The position numbers and the translations under genes were made by a program. A stretch of 64,000 bases of DNA, taken from assembly GCA_963759235.1 (NCBI GenBank), contig CAVWYO010000005.1, positions 434,001 to 498,000 on the forward strand, given 5' to 3'. This document shows, piece after piece, positions 24,753 through 33,094 of this stretch. The stretch comes from Bauldia sp963759235. Its GTDB lineage: Bacteria > Pseudomonadota > Alphaproteobacteria > Rhizobiales > Kaistiaceae. The first letter of the stretch is position 1; each line of letters opens with the position of its first letter. Below the pieces are notes generated by a model, which had not been told where the DNA came from, searched no databases, and saw only the letters and a list, made by a program, of their open reading frames with translations.

Positions 24753-25482
24753 GGATCGCTCCCGTGATCAGGCCGGTCACTTCTTCCGGGCTCGAGTGCG
24801 AGACGGGTTTCTCGGCAACCTTGCGCCCGCGGCGAAGCACGGCAACGCGATCGGCCACCGCGAAAACGTCCGGCATGCGGTGGCTGATCAGAACGATGGC
24901 GATCCCCTTGTCCTTCAAGCGCCGGATCAGCTCGAGCACTTCGGCCACCTGGCGGACCGAGATCGCCGCGGTCGGCTCATCCATCAGGACGATCTTCGCC
25001 TCCGACAGCATCGTCCGCGAGATCGCCACCGCCTGGCGCTGACCGCCCGACATGCGGCGGACGACGTCGTACGGCCGTGTCTCGGACTTCAATTCGCCAA
25101 AAAGCTCGGCCGCGCGGTCATTCATCGCTTTCGATTGGAGTATCTTGAACGGCCCGAACCATTTGGCGATCTCGCGGCTGAGGAAGATATTGGCAGTCGC
25201 GGTCAGGTTGTCGCAGAGCGCCAAATCCTGGTAGACAATCTCGATCCCCTTCTGCCGCGCTTCCACCGGCTTGTGGAAGTGCACCCGTTCGTCCTGCAGG
25301 ACGATTTCACCGGTGGTCGGGGGAAAGTTGCCGGCGATGATCTTGACGAGCGTCGATTTGCCGGCGCCGTTGTCGCCCATCAGCCCGAGGACCTCACCCG
25401 GCTCGAGCTCGAGATCCACCTCGATCAGCGCCTTGATAGCCCCAAAATTTTTCGAGATCTTCCGCAGCGAAAGGACGGGCAC
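24742..25482 (-). CDS. Sugar ABC transporter ATP-binding protein, single NBD (FrcA-like)
   Basis: This 246-residue ATPase powers the adjacent permease. It has one complete nucleotide-binding domain: Walker A G-D-N-G-A-G-K-S-T (about residues 37-45), signature M-S-G-G-Q-R-Q-A-V, Walker B I-V-L-M-D-E-P-T, and the switch histidine in L-I-S-H-R. CUT2 systems usually encode a tandem double ATPase of about 500 residues. A single-domain form of this length is known for the fructose importer FrcBCA of Sinorhizobium, so this is not a truncation. It is the first gene of the leftward operon. The 208 bases upstream, shared with the divergent lactonase-like gene, hold its promoter. Confidence 0.92.
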   Translation of the reverse strand: MPVLSLRKISKNFGAIKALIEVDLELEPGEVLGLMGDNGAGKSTLVKIIAGNFPPTTGEIVLQDERVHFHKPVEARQKGIEIVYQDLALCDNLTATANIFLSREIAKWFGPFKILQSKAMNDRAAELFGELKSETRPYDVVRRMSGGQRQAVAISRTMLSEAKIVLMDEPTAAISVRQVAEVLELIRRLKDKGIAIVLISHRMPDVFAVADRVAVLRRGRKVAEKPVSHSSPEEVTGLITGAIHAA

Positions 25483-25690
25483 CTTGGACGTTCTTCCCGT
25501 TTCTGGAGTCTTGTTGCTTTGGGGCCTCCGCGGCGGCGACCCGCAGTCACAGTAGAATGGTCGTTCCGGGTTGTCCAGATAATGAACCGCGCGTTCCGGC
25601 CGAACGCTCCGGGCCGACCGGATCGGCGACGGCGACGCTTCAGGCCGCTATGCTGGATCGTCAAGAAACGCAGCGGGGGGAGACTGAGCC

Positions 25691-26548
25691 GTGCCGAATT
25701 TTCCGATCGTCGATGCCCATGTCCACCTCTACGATCCGGAGGCCATCCGCTTCGCGTGGATGACGGAGGCGCCGCTCCTCAACAAGCCGCATCTGCCACC
25801 CTATTACGACGAAAGGGCCGCGCCGGTTGCCGTCGACGGAATTGTATTTGTCGAGGTCGACGCCGATGACGGCAGACATATCGACGAAGCGCTGTGGGTC
25901 AGCGCGTTGGCCAAGAGCGAACCGCGCCTCAAGGCGATGGTGGCTTCGGCACCGCTGGAGAAGGGGGCGGCGGCGGTCGAAGCCGACCTCGCCGCCATTG
26001 CCAAGCTGCCGCTTGCGCGCGGCGTCCGACGGCTCATCCAGGCCCATGTCGATGAACCGGGCTGGTGTCTGCGGCCCGGCTTCGTCGAGGCGGTCAAATC
26101 GCTTCCCGCCCACACGCTGAGCTTCGACATTTGCATCTACCACCCGCAGATGGCCGACGCGATCGAACTGGTCCGCCAGTGTCCGGAGGTCAGCTTCATC
26201 CTCGACCACATCGGGAAGCCCGGCATCCGCGAGGGGATCACCGAGCCGTGGCGGAGCCAGATGGGCGAGCTGGCAAGCCTGCCGAACGTGATGTGCAAGA
26301 TATCGGGCGTCGTCACCGAGGCCGATCACCAGGCCTGGACCTATGACCACGTGGCGCCCTATATCGCCCACGCGCTCGACTGCTTCGGGTTCGACCGGGT
26401 CGCCTTCGGCGGCGACTGGCCGGTGGCCGAGCAGGCCGTGCGCTACGCGGAGTGGGTGGCGATCGTCGACCGGGTAGCCGCCGGCGCGAGCGAGGCCGAC
26501 CTGCGGAAACTCTACCGCGAGAACGCCATCCGTTTCTATCGCTTGTGA
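25691..26548 (+). CDS. Amidohydrolase-fold lactonase-like protein (COG3618)
   Basis: This 285-residue TIM-barrel hydrolase is of the COG3618 type, which includes L-fucono-1,5-lactonase, L-rhamnono-lactonase and 2-pyrone-4,6-dicarboxylate lactonase. The N-terminal metal motif D-A-H-V-H-L-Y-D (about residues 8-15), F-I-L-D-H-I-G-K-P (about 171-179) and the C-terminal F-G-G-D-W-P-V (about 238-244) are all present. A sugar lactonase is what a non-phosphorylating pentose pathway needs upstream of the dehydratase at 12-14 kb. The start is a GTG at 25691 behind a strong GGGGGGAG site. It is divergent from the sugar transporter. The exact lactone is unknown. Confidence 0.82.
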   Translation: MPNFPIVDAHVHLYDPEAIRFAWMTEAPLLNKPHLPPYYDERAAPVAVDGIVFVEVDADDGRHIDEALWVSALAKSEPRLKAMVASAPLEKGAAAVEADLAAIAKLPLARGVRRLIQAHVDEPGWCLRPGFVEAVKSLPAHTLSFDICIYHPQMADAIELVRQCPEVSFILDHIGKPGIREGITEPWRSQMGELASLPNVMCKISGVVTEADHQAWTYDHVAPYIAHALDCFGFDRVAFGGDWPVAEQAVRYAEWVAIVDRVAAGASEADLRKLYRENAIRFYRL

Positions 26549-26570
26549 AGCGAGCGGCCCGCGAGGCGGC

Positions 26571-27362
26571 TCAGAGGAACGCTCCGATTCCCCGCCAGAC
26601 GACGTAAATACCGACGACGATGACGATGGCGGCGAACGCGTAGGACAGCCCCGGCTTGCGCGCCGCCAGGTGGCCGGACGCGGCGACGCCGCCGATGCCG
26701 CCGAGGACGCCGCCGACGACGAGCAGTCCTGCCAGCCACCAGTCGACGAGGCCGGAGAGCGCATAGTTGCCGGCCGTGGTCAGGCCGAAGGCGGTGACCG
26801 AAAGGAGCGACGAGCCGATCGCGTTGAGGAGCGGCATGGCGGTCGACAACACCAGTCCGGGGACGATGAGGAAGCCGCCGCCGATGCCGAAGAAGCCGGC
26901 GAGGAAGCCGACGCCCAAAGCAATCGGCGCGATGCGCGGCAGAAGCCGCCGGGCGGTGCTCCGGTCGAGGCGGATGTCGGGCTCGCCGACCTCGGCCGGC
27001 TTGCGAGCGATCGACAGGCCGACGACGATCATGACGACGCCGAAGAGGGCGAGGAGCTTGTCGCCGTCGAACGCCTTGCCCGCGGTCGAACCAAGGGCCG
27101 CGCCGAGCACCCCGAACACGGCGAAAGCGACGGCGCAGCGGACCTTGACGTTGCCGGCGCGAAAATGGGTCGCGAGATTGAAGGCGGCGCTCAAGGCGAC
27201 GGCAAGGGCGCTCGTCCCGATCGCAACGTGCGCATCCTTGACGCCGACGACATAGACAAGCAGCGGCACGGCCAGCACCGATCCGCCGCCGCCGATCAGC
27301 CCGAGCGAGAAGCCGACGAGCCCTCCCGACAAAAGGGTCAGTGCGTCCTGAAGGAGGGACAT
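26571..27362 (-). CDS. TauE/SafE-family sulfite/organosulfonate exporter
   Basis: This 263-residue membrane protein of the TauE/SafE (DUF81) family has about eight helices in two repeats, each opening with a G-x-x-x-G-x-x-G-I-G-G-G-type glycine-rich turn (G-L-I-G-G-G-G near residue 22 and G-F-F-G-I-G-G-G near 150). Family members export sulfite or sulfoacetate, or move thiosulfate. Its gene follows the rhodanese and ArsR genes on the same strand (35-base gap). It probably removes sulfite or thiosulfate formed during persulfide oxidation. The start at 27362 is preferred because the longer frame overlaps the rhodanese gene out of register. Confidence 0.88.
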   Translation of the reverse strand: MSLLQDALTLLSGGLVGFSLGLIGGGGSVLAVPLLVYVVGVKDAHVAIGTSALAVALSAAFNLATHFRAGNVKVRCAVAFAVFGVLGAALGSTAGKAFDGDKLLALFGVVMIVVGLSIARKPAEVGEPDIRLDRSTARRLLPRIAPIALGVGFLAGFFGIGGGFLIVPGLVLSTAMPLLNAIGSSLLSVTAFGLTTAGNYALSGLVDWWLAGLLVVGGVLGGIGGVAASGHLAARKPGLSYAFAAIVIVVGIYVVWRGIGAFL

Positions 27363-27397
27363 GCGAAAAAAGCCGTCGTTAGGGCGAGGCTCGGCGC

Positions 27398-27721
27398 TCA
27401 GCCGCGTTCGGTCGGATAGCCGGCACGTTTCCAGGCCATGATGCCGCCGGTCATGCAGTAAGCGTCGCCGCTGGTCAGCGATGCGAGCGCCGCGGAGTTG
27501 CGCGTGGTGCGGGCGCCCGAGGCGCATAGAAAGATGGTGGGCCCGCCAGGCAGGTCGGCCGGACCGCCCCGCGCCAGAATCGACAGCGGCAATTCGACCG
27601 AGCCGGGAATGCGTTCGGCGGTCTGTTCGTGGGGCTCGCGGACGTCGACCAGAACCGCGTCCTGGTCGAGAAGGGCGTGGGCCTCGTCGGCGGTGATGTC
27701 CTTGAGATAACGCGTCGTCAT
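27398..27721 (-). CDS. Single-domain rhodanese sulfurtransferase
   Basis: This 107-residue cytoplasmic rhodanese transfers sulfane sulfur between thiols. The active-site loop contains the catalytic cysteine in F-L-C-A-S-G-A-R-T (about residues 70-78), and the first half has the typical V-L-V-D-V-R-E-P-H-E motif. There is no signal peptide. Its ATG overlaps the stop codon of the ArsR repressor gene by four bases, so the two are translationally coupled. Rhodanese, TauE/SafE and an MBL persulfide dioxygenase are the standard partners in sulfide and persulfide detoxification operons. Confidence 0.93.
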   Translation of the reverse strand: MTTRYLKDITADEAHALLDQDAVLVDVREPHEQTAERIPGSVELPLSILARGGPADLPGGPTIFLCASGARTTRNSAALASLTSGDAYCMTGGIMAWKRAGYPTERG

Positions 27722-28056
27722 GCTGGTCTTCCCTGGTTTGGTTGGTTCGACCCGCAATAGATGTCCTTGAGGGTCGTCAGGATGCGAGACGCGACCGGAT
27801 CGGCGATCGCGTAGTGAAGGGTCTGTCCCTCGCGGCGATAGCCGACCAGGCCGTGTTCGCGCATCAGGGACAGATGCTGGGAGAGCGCCGACTGGCTCAA
27901 TCCCACCGCCGCGGCGAGACCGCCGACGCTCATTTCGCCCGCCGCCGCCAGCTCGCAGAGGATCAACAGCCGACGCTCGTTGGCGAGCAGCTTCAACAAA
28001 TCGGCTGCGGCGCCCGCCTGTTCGACGAGGCCGTCGATGTCGGTTGGAGCAAGCAT
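27718..28056 (-). CDS. ArsR-family persulfide-sensing repressor (SqrR/BigR-like)
   Basis: This 112-residue winged-helix repressor has the recognition segment L-S-Q-S-A-L-S-Q-H-L-S-L-M-R-E (about residues 53-67). It contains exactly two cysteines, Cys34 and Cys101 counted from the ATG at 28056. Their positions correspond to the C41/C107 pair of Rhodobacter SqrR and the pair in BigR, which form a tetrasulfide bridge with reactive sulfur and release DNA. The metal-site motif E-L-C-V-C-D of arsenic sensors is absent. It heads the repressor-rhodanese-TauE operon and is divergent from the MBL gene. A dyad operator lies between them. Confidence 0.88.
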   Translation of the reverse strand: MLAPTDIDGLVEQAGAAADLLKLLANERRLLILCELAAAGEMSVGGLAAAVGLSQSALSQHLSLMREHGLVGYRREGQTLHYAIADPVASRILTTLKDIYCGSNQPNQGRPA

Positions 28057-28087
28057 TGTCGAGACACCTTCCATTAGCGTTGACTAA

Positions 28088-28103
28088 ATTAGATATTGCT
28101 AAT
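28088..28103. promoter_or_regulatory. Candidate operator for the SqrR/BigR-like repressor
   Basis: A perfect dyad ATTAG-N6-CTAAT (28088-28103) sits in the 90-base, unusually AT-rich gap between the repressor gene and the divergent MBL gene. BigR operators are AT-rich palindromes of this kind. One bound dimer could silence both directions. Inferred from symmetry and position. Confidence 0.65.
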
Positions 28104-28146
28104 ATATATGTCAAGACCATTCAGGGACATCAGCACGGAGGCTCCC

Positions 28147-29013
28147 ATGACGAGCGCCAAACCAGCCGTTCGCGCCTTCTTCGACGAGGCGACCAACACC
28201 GCCAGCTACCTGGTCACCGATACCGCGACCAAGCGCGCGGCCATCATCGATCCAGTGCTCGACTACGACCAGGCGACGGGGAAGGCTTCGACCCGGTCGG
28301 CCGACGCCATCTTGAAGGCCGCCGAGGAGGCGGGGGCGACAATCGAATGGGTGCTGGAAACCCATGCCCACGCCGACCATCTGTCGGCGGCGCCGTATAT
28401 CAAGCTGAAGACGGGCGCGAAGGTCGGCATCGGGGAGCATATCCGTGATGTTCAGAAGATCTTCCGCCCGGTGTTCAACGCCACCGACATTTCCGGCGAC
28501 GGCAGCGAGTTCGACCACCTCTTCGCCGAGGGCGATCACATTCCGGTCGGCGAACTGGACGTCGAGGTGCTCCATACGCCGGGACATACGCCTGCCTGCG
28601 TCTCCTACGTCATCGGCGACGCCGTGTTCGTCGGCGACACGCTGTTCATGCCGGACTACGGCACCGCGCGCGCCGATTTTCCCGGCGGTGACGCGCGCAC
28701 CCTCTACCGGTCGATCCAGAAGCTCCTGGCGCTTCCGCCGGAAACGCGGGTGTTCGTCTGCCACGACTACAAGCCGGAGGGGAGGCACGAATACGCCTGG
28801 GAGACGACCATCGGGGCGGAACGGAAGAACCGGCACCTCGCCGACACCACCGAAGACACCTTCGTGGCGATGCGCCAGGAGCGGGACGCCGGCCTGGCCG
28901 CGCCGCTCCTCCTCCTCCCGTCGATCCAGACCAACATCCGCGCCGGCAAGCTGCCTCCGGCCGAGGCCAATGGCGTGTCCTACATCAAGATTCCGGTGAA
29001 GCTCGCTTCCTAA
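28147..29013 (+). CDS. MBL-fold persulfide dioxygenase-like hydrolase (Blh/ETHE1-like)
   Basis: This 288-residue metallo-beta-lactamase-fold protein has the metal motif E-T-H-A-H-A-D-H (about residues 67-74), a third histidine in H-T-P-G-H-T-P (about 144-150), F-V-G-D-T-L-F (about 161-167) and a final histidine in V-C-H-D-Y (about 205). This pattern is that of the Blh/ETHE1 group, which oxidises glutathione persulfide to sulfite using mononuclear iron. No rhodanese domain is fused; a separate rhodanese gene is next door. The start at 28147 follows a GGAGG site and avoids coding over the operator. Expression is probably induced by reactive sulfur through the adjacent repressor. Confidence 0.92.
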   Translation: MTSAKPAVRAFFDEATNTASYLVTDTATKRAAIIDPVLDYDQATGKASTRSADAILKAAEEAGATIEWVLETHAHADHLSAAPYIKLKTGAKVGIGEHIRDVQKIFRPVFNATDISGDGSEFDHLFAEGDHIPVGELDVEVLHTPGHTPACVSYVIGDAVFVGDTLFMPDYGTARADFPGGDARTLYRSIQKLLALPPETRVFVCHDYKPEGRHEYAWETTIGAERKNRHLADTTEDTFVAMRQERDAGLAAPLLLLPSIQTNIRAGKLPPAEANGVSYIKIPVKLAS

Positions 29014-29112
29014 TTCGCCGAGCGGGCCGATCGTCACCGTGGCGGATGACTCCGTCCGGACGGGGTGCTAGAAGACCGGACCGCGATATTGCGGTGCAAC
29101 AAGCGGTCCGAC

Positions 29113-31044
29113 ATGGCCACCATCACTTCGGGCTCCGAACCAGCCCGAACTGAGGACGGCGGGAACGGTCACCCAGAGAAGCAGGCGGGGTTCTGGGCGC
29201 TCGCCGTCGGCAGCGTGGGTGTCGTCTATGGCGATATCGGCACCAGCCCGCTCTACGCATTCCGGGAGTCTATGCGCGCCGCCGCCCGCTCCGGCGCCGG
29301 CGTCAGCGAGGCCGACGTTCTCGGCATCCTATCGCTGATCTTCTGGTCGCTGATCATCGTGGTCACGCTGAAATATGTCGTGTTTCTCGCCCGCGCCGAC
29401 AACAACGGGGAGGGCGGGACCCTCGCCCTGATGGCGCTCGTCCAGCGGGCGGTCAAGCACGGCCGGCTGGCGAGCATCGTCGTGGTCCTCGGCATCGTCG
29501 CCGCGGCGCTTTTCTACGGCGACGCGCTCATCACACCGGCTTTGTCGGTGATGTCGGCGGTCGAAGGGCTGCAGGTCGTCGCCCCGCACCTGCAATCCTA
29601 TGTGCTGCCCCTCAGCGTCGTCATCCTGGTGGGACTGTTCATGGTCCAGTCGCGCGGCACCGCCCGGGTCGCCTCCTTCTTCGGCCCGATCACGGGGGTC
29701 TGGTTCATCGCCATTGCCGTTCTGGGCATCATCCATATCGCTCTCAATCCGGGGGTGCTGGTCGCCCTCGAGCCACTGTGGGGTATCGCTTTCCTCGCCG
29801 GGCACGGCTTCATCGGGCTGGTCACGCTCGGGGCCGTCTTTCTGGCGGTCACCGGCGCCGAGGCGCTCTACGCCGATCTCGGCCATTTCGGCCGGAAGCC
29901 CGTCCAGGTCGCGTGGCTCGGGTTTGTGCTGCCCGCTTTGGTGCTGAACTATTTCGGCCAAGGGGCGCTCGTCCTCGCCGATCCGAGAGCCATGGCCAAT
30001 CCGTTCTTCGTGATGGCGCCAGGGTGGGCGCGCCTGCCGATGGTCGGTCTGGCGACCGCGGCGACCGTGATCGCCAGCCAGGCGGTGATCACCGGCGCTT
30101 ATTCGATGAGCCGGCAGGCGATCCAGCTCGGCCTGCTGCCGCGGCTGGAGGTCCGCCACACCTCCGCGACCCAGCCCGGCCAGATCTATATGCCGCGGGT
30201 CAACGCGTTACTCCTGCTTGGGGTTCTGCTTCTGGTCGGGCTGTTCCGATCCTCCGGAGCCCTGGCGGGGGCGTACGGCATCGCCGTCACCGGCACCATG
30301 ACCGTGACAGCGCTGCTTGCGTTCCTTCTCCTATGGAAGGGCTGGGGCTGGCGCCTATGGCTTGCCGGGGCGCTGGTCCTGCCTTTCCTGCTGGTCGATC
30401 TCACCTTCCTTTCGGCCAACCTCCTCAAGGTGCCGCAGGGGGGCTGGTTCCCGCTGGCGCTCGGCGGTTTCCTGATCGTGGTGATGCTCACCTGGCGGCG
30501 AGGGGCACGGATCCTGTTCGAAAAGACGCGGCGCCTGGATATTCCGCTCGCCGATCTGGTGGCCAATCTTGAGGAGCACCCGCCGCCCCGCGTGCCCGGC
30601 ACGGCCGTCTTCCTCACCGCCGACCCGCAAAGCACGCCGACGGCGCTGCTCCATAGCCTGAAGCATTTCAAGGTGCTCCATGAGACCAACATGATCCTCA
30701 CGATCGCCGTGGCCAACACGCCAAGGGTCGATCCGGACGATCGTGTCACCATCGCATGGATCAGCAAGACCTTCGGGCGGATGACCGTCCGCTACGGCTT
30801 CATGGAAAGCCCCAACCTGCCGAGGGCGCTGGCGCTTGCCCGCAAGCTCGGCTGGACCTTCGACATCATGTCCACATCCTTCTTCCTGTCACGCCGCTCG
30901 GTCAGAGCATCGGCGGAATCCGGAATGCCGCTCTGGCAGGACTACCTGTTCGTCATCCTGGTGCGAAATGCCGACGACGCATCGACCTATTTCCGTATCC
31001 CGACCGACCGGGTCATCGAAATCGGGACCCAGGTGATCATCTAG
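29113..31044 (+). CDS. kup: Low-affinity potassium uptake protein Kup
   Basis: Kup imports potassium with protons across the inner membrane. The 643-residue protein has an N-terminal cytoplasmic tail of about 30 residues, the family signature G-V-V-Y-G-D-I-G-T-S-P-L-Y-A (about residues 36-49), about twelve membrane helices (to about residue 450), and a C-terminal cytoplasmic domain ending in the typical R-I-P-T-D-R-V-I-E-I-G. G-D-A-L-I-T-P-A near 136 is another family marker. The ATG at 29113 is chosen over an upstream in-frame ATG at 29065 because it gives the usual length. It is a single-gene unit between the MBL gene and the GYD-domain gene. Confidence 0.96.
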   Translation: MATITSGSEPARTEDGGNGHPEKQAGFWALAVGSVGVVYGDIGTSPLYAFRESMRAAARSGAGVSEADVLGILSLIFWSLIIVVTLKYVVFLARADNNGEGGTLALMALVQRAVKHGRLASIVVVLGIVAAALFYGDALITPALSVMSAVEGLQVVAPHLQSYVLPLSVVILVGLFMVQSRGTARVASFFGPITGVWFIAIAVLGIIHIALNPGVLVALEPLWGIAFLAGHGFIGLVTLGAVFLAVTGAEALYADLGHFGRKPVQVAWLGFVLPALVLNYFGQGALVLADPRAMANPFFVMAPGWARLPMVGLATAATVIASQAVITGAYSMSRQAIQLGLLPRLEVRHTSATQPGQIYMPRVNALLLLGVLLLVGLFRSSGALAGAYGIAVTGTMTVTALLAFLLLWKGWGWRLWLAGALVLPFLLVDLTFLSANLLKVPQGGWFPLALGGFLIVVMLTWRRGARILFEKTRRLDIPLADLVANLEEHPPPRVPGTAVFLTADPQSTPTALLHSLKHFKVLHETNMILTIAVANTPRVDPDDRVTIAWISKTFGRMTVRYGFMESPNLPRALALARKLGWTFDIMSTSFFLSRRSVRASAESGMPLWQDYLFVILVRNADDASTYFRIPTDRVIEIGTQVII

Positions 31045-31177
31045 CCCGAGGCCTCGATCCGACAGGCAACCGCCCGACCAGGGATGGCCGCCCAGCGGAC
31101 GGCGGCAAAGGCCGCGAAGAGCTTGTTTAGGGTTGGCGGCTATTCTCGGCCGTCAGCCCGAGAAGAGGAGAAAACGG

Positions 31178-31510
31178 ATGATCTTCATCACGCAAGGCCG
31201 CTACACCGAGCACGCCATGGCCGGGATGCTGGCGAAGCCGGAGGACCGGACCCCGGCGTTGGAGAAGCTCCTCGACGCGGCCGGGATGAAGCTGCTCGGA
31301 TCGTATTGGACGTTCGGCGAATACGATTTCCTGGTCATCGTCGAGGCAAAGGACGAGCACGAATGGATGAAGGTCCTCTTGCTCACCGCCTCGACCGGCG
31401 GCCTCAGCGATCTCAAGACCATGGTGGCGATGTCGACCGCCGACGGCGAAAAGGCGTTCGAGGCAGCGAAGGCCCTCAAGGGATCGTTCGAGCCGGCCGG
31501 CGACAGCTAG
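31178..31510 (+). CDS. GYD domain protein
   Basis: This 110-residue protein has one GYD domain, an alpha/beta ferredoxin-like fold. It is recognised by the opening M-I-F-I-T-Q-G-R-Y-T segment and the central W-T-F-G-E-Y-D-F-L-V-I-V-E-A stretch (about residues 44-57) that corresponds to the G-x-Y-D motif. GYD proteins are small soluble proteins of unknown biochemical role, with relatives among dimeric alpha/beta-barrel enzymes. The start at 31178 follows a GAGGAG ribosome-binding site. It lies 28 bases before the sodium/calcium antiporter gene and may be cotranscribed with it. Confidence 0.87.
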   Translation: MIFITQGRYTEHAMAGMLAKPEDRTPALEKLLDAAGMKLLGSYWTFGEYDFLVIVEAKDEHEWMKVLLLTASTGGLSDLKTMVAMSTADGEKAFEAAKALKGSFEPAGDS

Positions 31511-31538
31511 GGCGTAGCCCGGCGGGGGCGAACGGGCG

Positions 31539-32585
31539 ATGATCGACTTCCGGGGGCTGCCGCTCCCCGTCAACATCGCCGTGCTTCTCGTTTCGGGCGC
31601 TATCGTCTGGGGAGCCGGGACGCGGCTCGCGCGCATCGTCGACGCCATCGCCGAGCGGACCGGCATCGGCCGCGTCTTTGCCGGCTTCCTTCTTCTCGGC
31701 AGCGCCACCTCGCTTCCCGAGCTGGCGACGGTGATCACCGCCGCCCATGGCGGCCACGCCGACCTCGCGCTGGGCAGCATTCTCGGCAGCGTCTCTACCA
31801 ATGTGCTGCTTCTGGCGATCGCCGACGCCGTCCTCGGCCGCGACGCGCTGACCTCGGTTGTCGCCCACCCGGCGACGCTTCTGCAGGGCGCGCTCGGGAT
31901 CCTCCTGCTCGGCGTCGTCGCCGCGGCAATCGCCGCGGGCGAGGTGGATCTGTTCGGCTTTGGCGTGTGGTCGGCCGCCTTGGTACCGCTCTTCGCCCTC
32001 GCAGTCTGGCTGACATCGCGTTACGAGAACCGCCCGACGTGGATGGTCGCCGAAGGCGGGCCGCTTCCCGGGCTCGCGCCAGCCACGCCGGAAGAGATAC
32101 ACCTGCCGCTCGGCGGGCTCATGCAGCGGGCGGCGGCGGCCGGCGTTGTCATCCTGATCGCCGGCTACCTGCTCGCCGAGACCGGCGATGCAATCGCGGT
32201 CGAGACGGGGATCGGCGAAAGCATGGTCGGCTTCGTTCTCATCGGGCTCGCCACCTCGCTGCCCGAAATCAGCTCGATGGTCGGTGCGGTCCGGATTCAC
32301 CGCTACGAGCTGGCGATCGGCGACATCTTCGGCACGAACCTCTTCGATCTCCTGCTCATCCCGGTCGCCGACCTCGCCTACCGGCAAGGTCCGATCCTCG
32401 CAGCGGCGGGCCGGTTCGAGGCGGTGGCCGTGATCCTCGGCATCATCCTGACGGGGATCTACGTCGTCGGCCTGCTCGATCGCCGCAATCGCACGATCCT
32501 GCGCATGGGCTACGATTCGCTTGCCGCGATCATCGTGTTCGCCATCGGTCTGGCGCTGCTGCAGGCGATCAGCCGCGGCGGGTGA
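31539..32585 (+). CDS. Sodium/calcium exchanger family antiporter (YrbG-like)
   Basis: This 348-residue inner-membrane protein of the Ca2+:cation antiporter family contains both alpha-repeats that form the ion site: G-S-A-T-S-L-P-E-L-A-T near residue 50 and G-L-A-T-S-L-P-E-I-S-S near 236, with the invariant acidic Glu in each. About ten helices are predicted. A cytoplasmic loop around residues 165-190 separates the two halves. It should exchange sodium or protons for calcium or another divalent cation. Its stop codon shares a base with the ATG at 32585, the upstream start of the next frame. Confidence 0.92.
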   Translation: MIDFRGLPLPVNIAVLLVSGAIVWGAGTRLARIVDAIAERTGIGRVFAGFLLLGSATSLPELATVITAAHGGHADLALGSILGSVSTNVLLLAIADAVLGRDALTSVVAHPATLLQGALGILLLGVVAAAIAAGEVDLFGFGVWSAALVPLFALAVWLTSRYENRPTWMVAEGGPLPGLAPATPEEIHLPLGGLMQRAAAAGVVILIAGYLLAETGDAIAVETGIGESMVGFVLIGLATSLPEISSMVGAVRIHRYELAIGDIFGTNLFDLLLIPVADLAYRQGPILAAAGRFEAVAVILGIILTGIYVVGLLDRRNRTILRMGYDSLAAIIVFAIGLALLQAISRGG

Positions 32586-32659
32586 TGGCTGACGAGTTGG
32601 CTGTGGAAAACCGACGGGCGCGATTTGACCTCGCGGACGCGGGCGCCGAGGCTGGCGCC

Positions 32660-33091
32660 ATGGCTGTCCACCTGATCAAGCTTTGCGTCGGCTGCGATTC
32701 CATCGCCGACCTCGCCGAATGGATCGACTACCGGCTCGACGAGGCCCGCCGCGCCGGTCGGCCGCCGGAGCACGTCCACGTCACCCGCATGGTGCCGAGA
32801 CGGATCGGCGACCTGCTCGACGGCGGTTCGCTCTACTGGGTGATCAAGGGCAACGTTCAGGTCCGCCAGCGGCTGATCGACGTCCAGCCATTCACCGACG
32901 AGGAGGGCATCCAACGCTGCCGGCTGGTGCTGCAGCCGAAGCTCGTTGCAACCGCCTGGCAGCCGCGGCGGCCGTTTCAGGGCTGGCGCTACCTCAAACC
33001 GGCAGACGCGCCGGCCGATCTCAAGAAAGGGCGGAGCTCGGCGCTGCCGCCGGCTCTCGAAGCCGAACTCGCCGCACTCGGCGTCCGGTAG
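32660..33091 (+). CDS. DUF1489 family protein
   Basis: This 143-residue soluble protein is of the DUF1489 family, which is essentially confined to Alphaproteobacteria and has no known function. It shows the family opening M-x-V-H-L-I-K-L-C-V-G and the H-V-T-R-M-V-P-R-R segment (about residues 36-44), followed by Y-W-V-I-K-G near 59. The start at 32660 matches relatives. The longer frame from 32585 overlaps the antiporter stop and adds 25 residues without similarity, although it would couple translation. It ends three bases before the convergent panC stop. Confidence 0.88.
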   Translation: MAVHLIKLCVGCDSIADLAEWIDYRLDEARRAGRPPEHVHVTRMVPRRIGDLLDGGSLYWVIKGNVQVRQRLIDVQPFTDEEGIQRCRLVLQPKLVATAWQPRRPFQGWRYLKPADAPADLKKGRSSALPPALEAELAALGVR

Positions 33092-33094
33092 GGA

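Noticed and set aside
29090..29098. TGCGGTGCA upstream of kup as another PhaR site
   Set aside because: The core fits but the flanking bases do not match the longer consensus, and there is only one copy.
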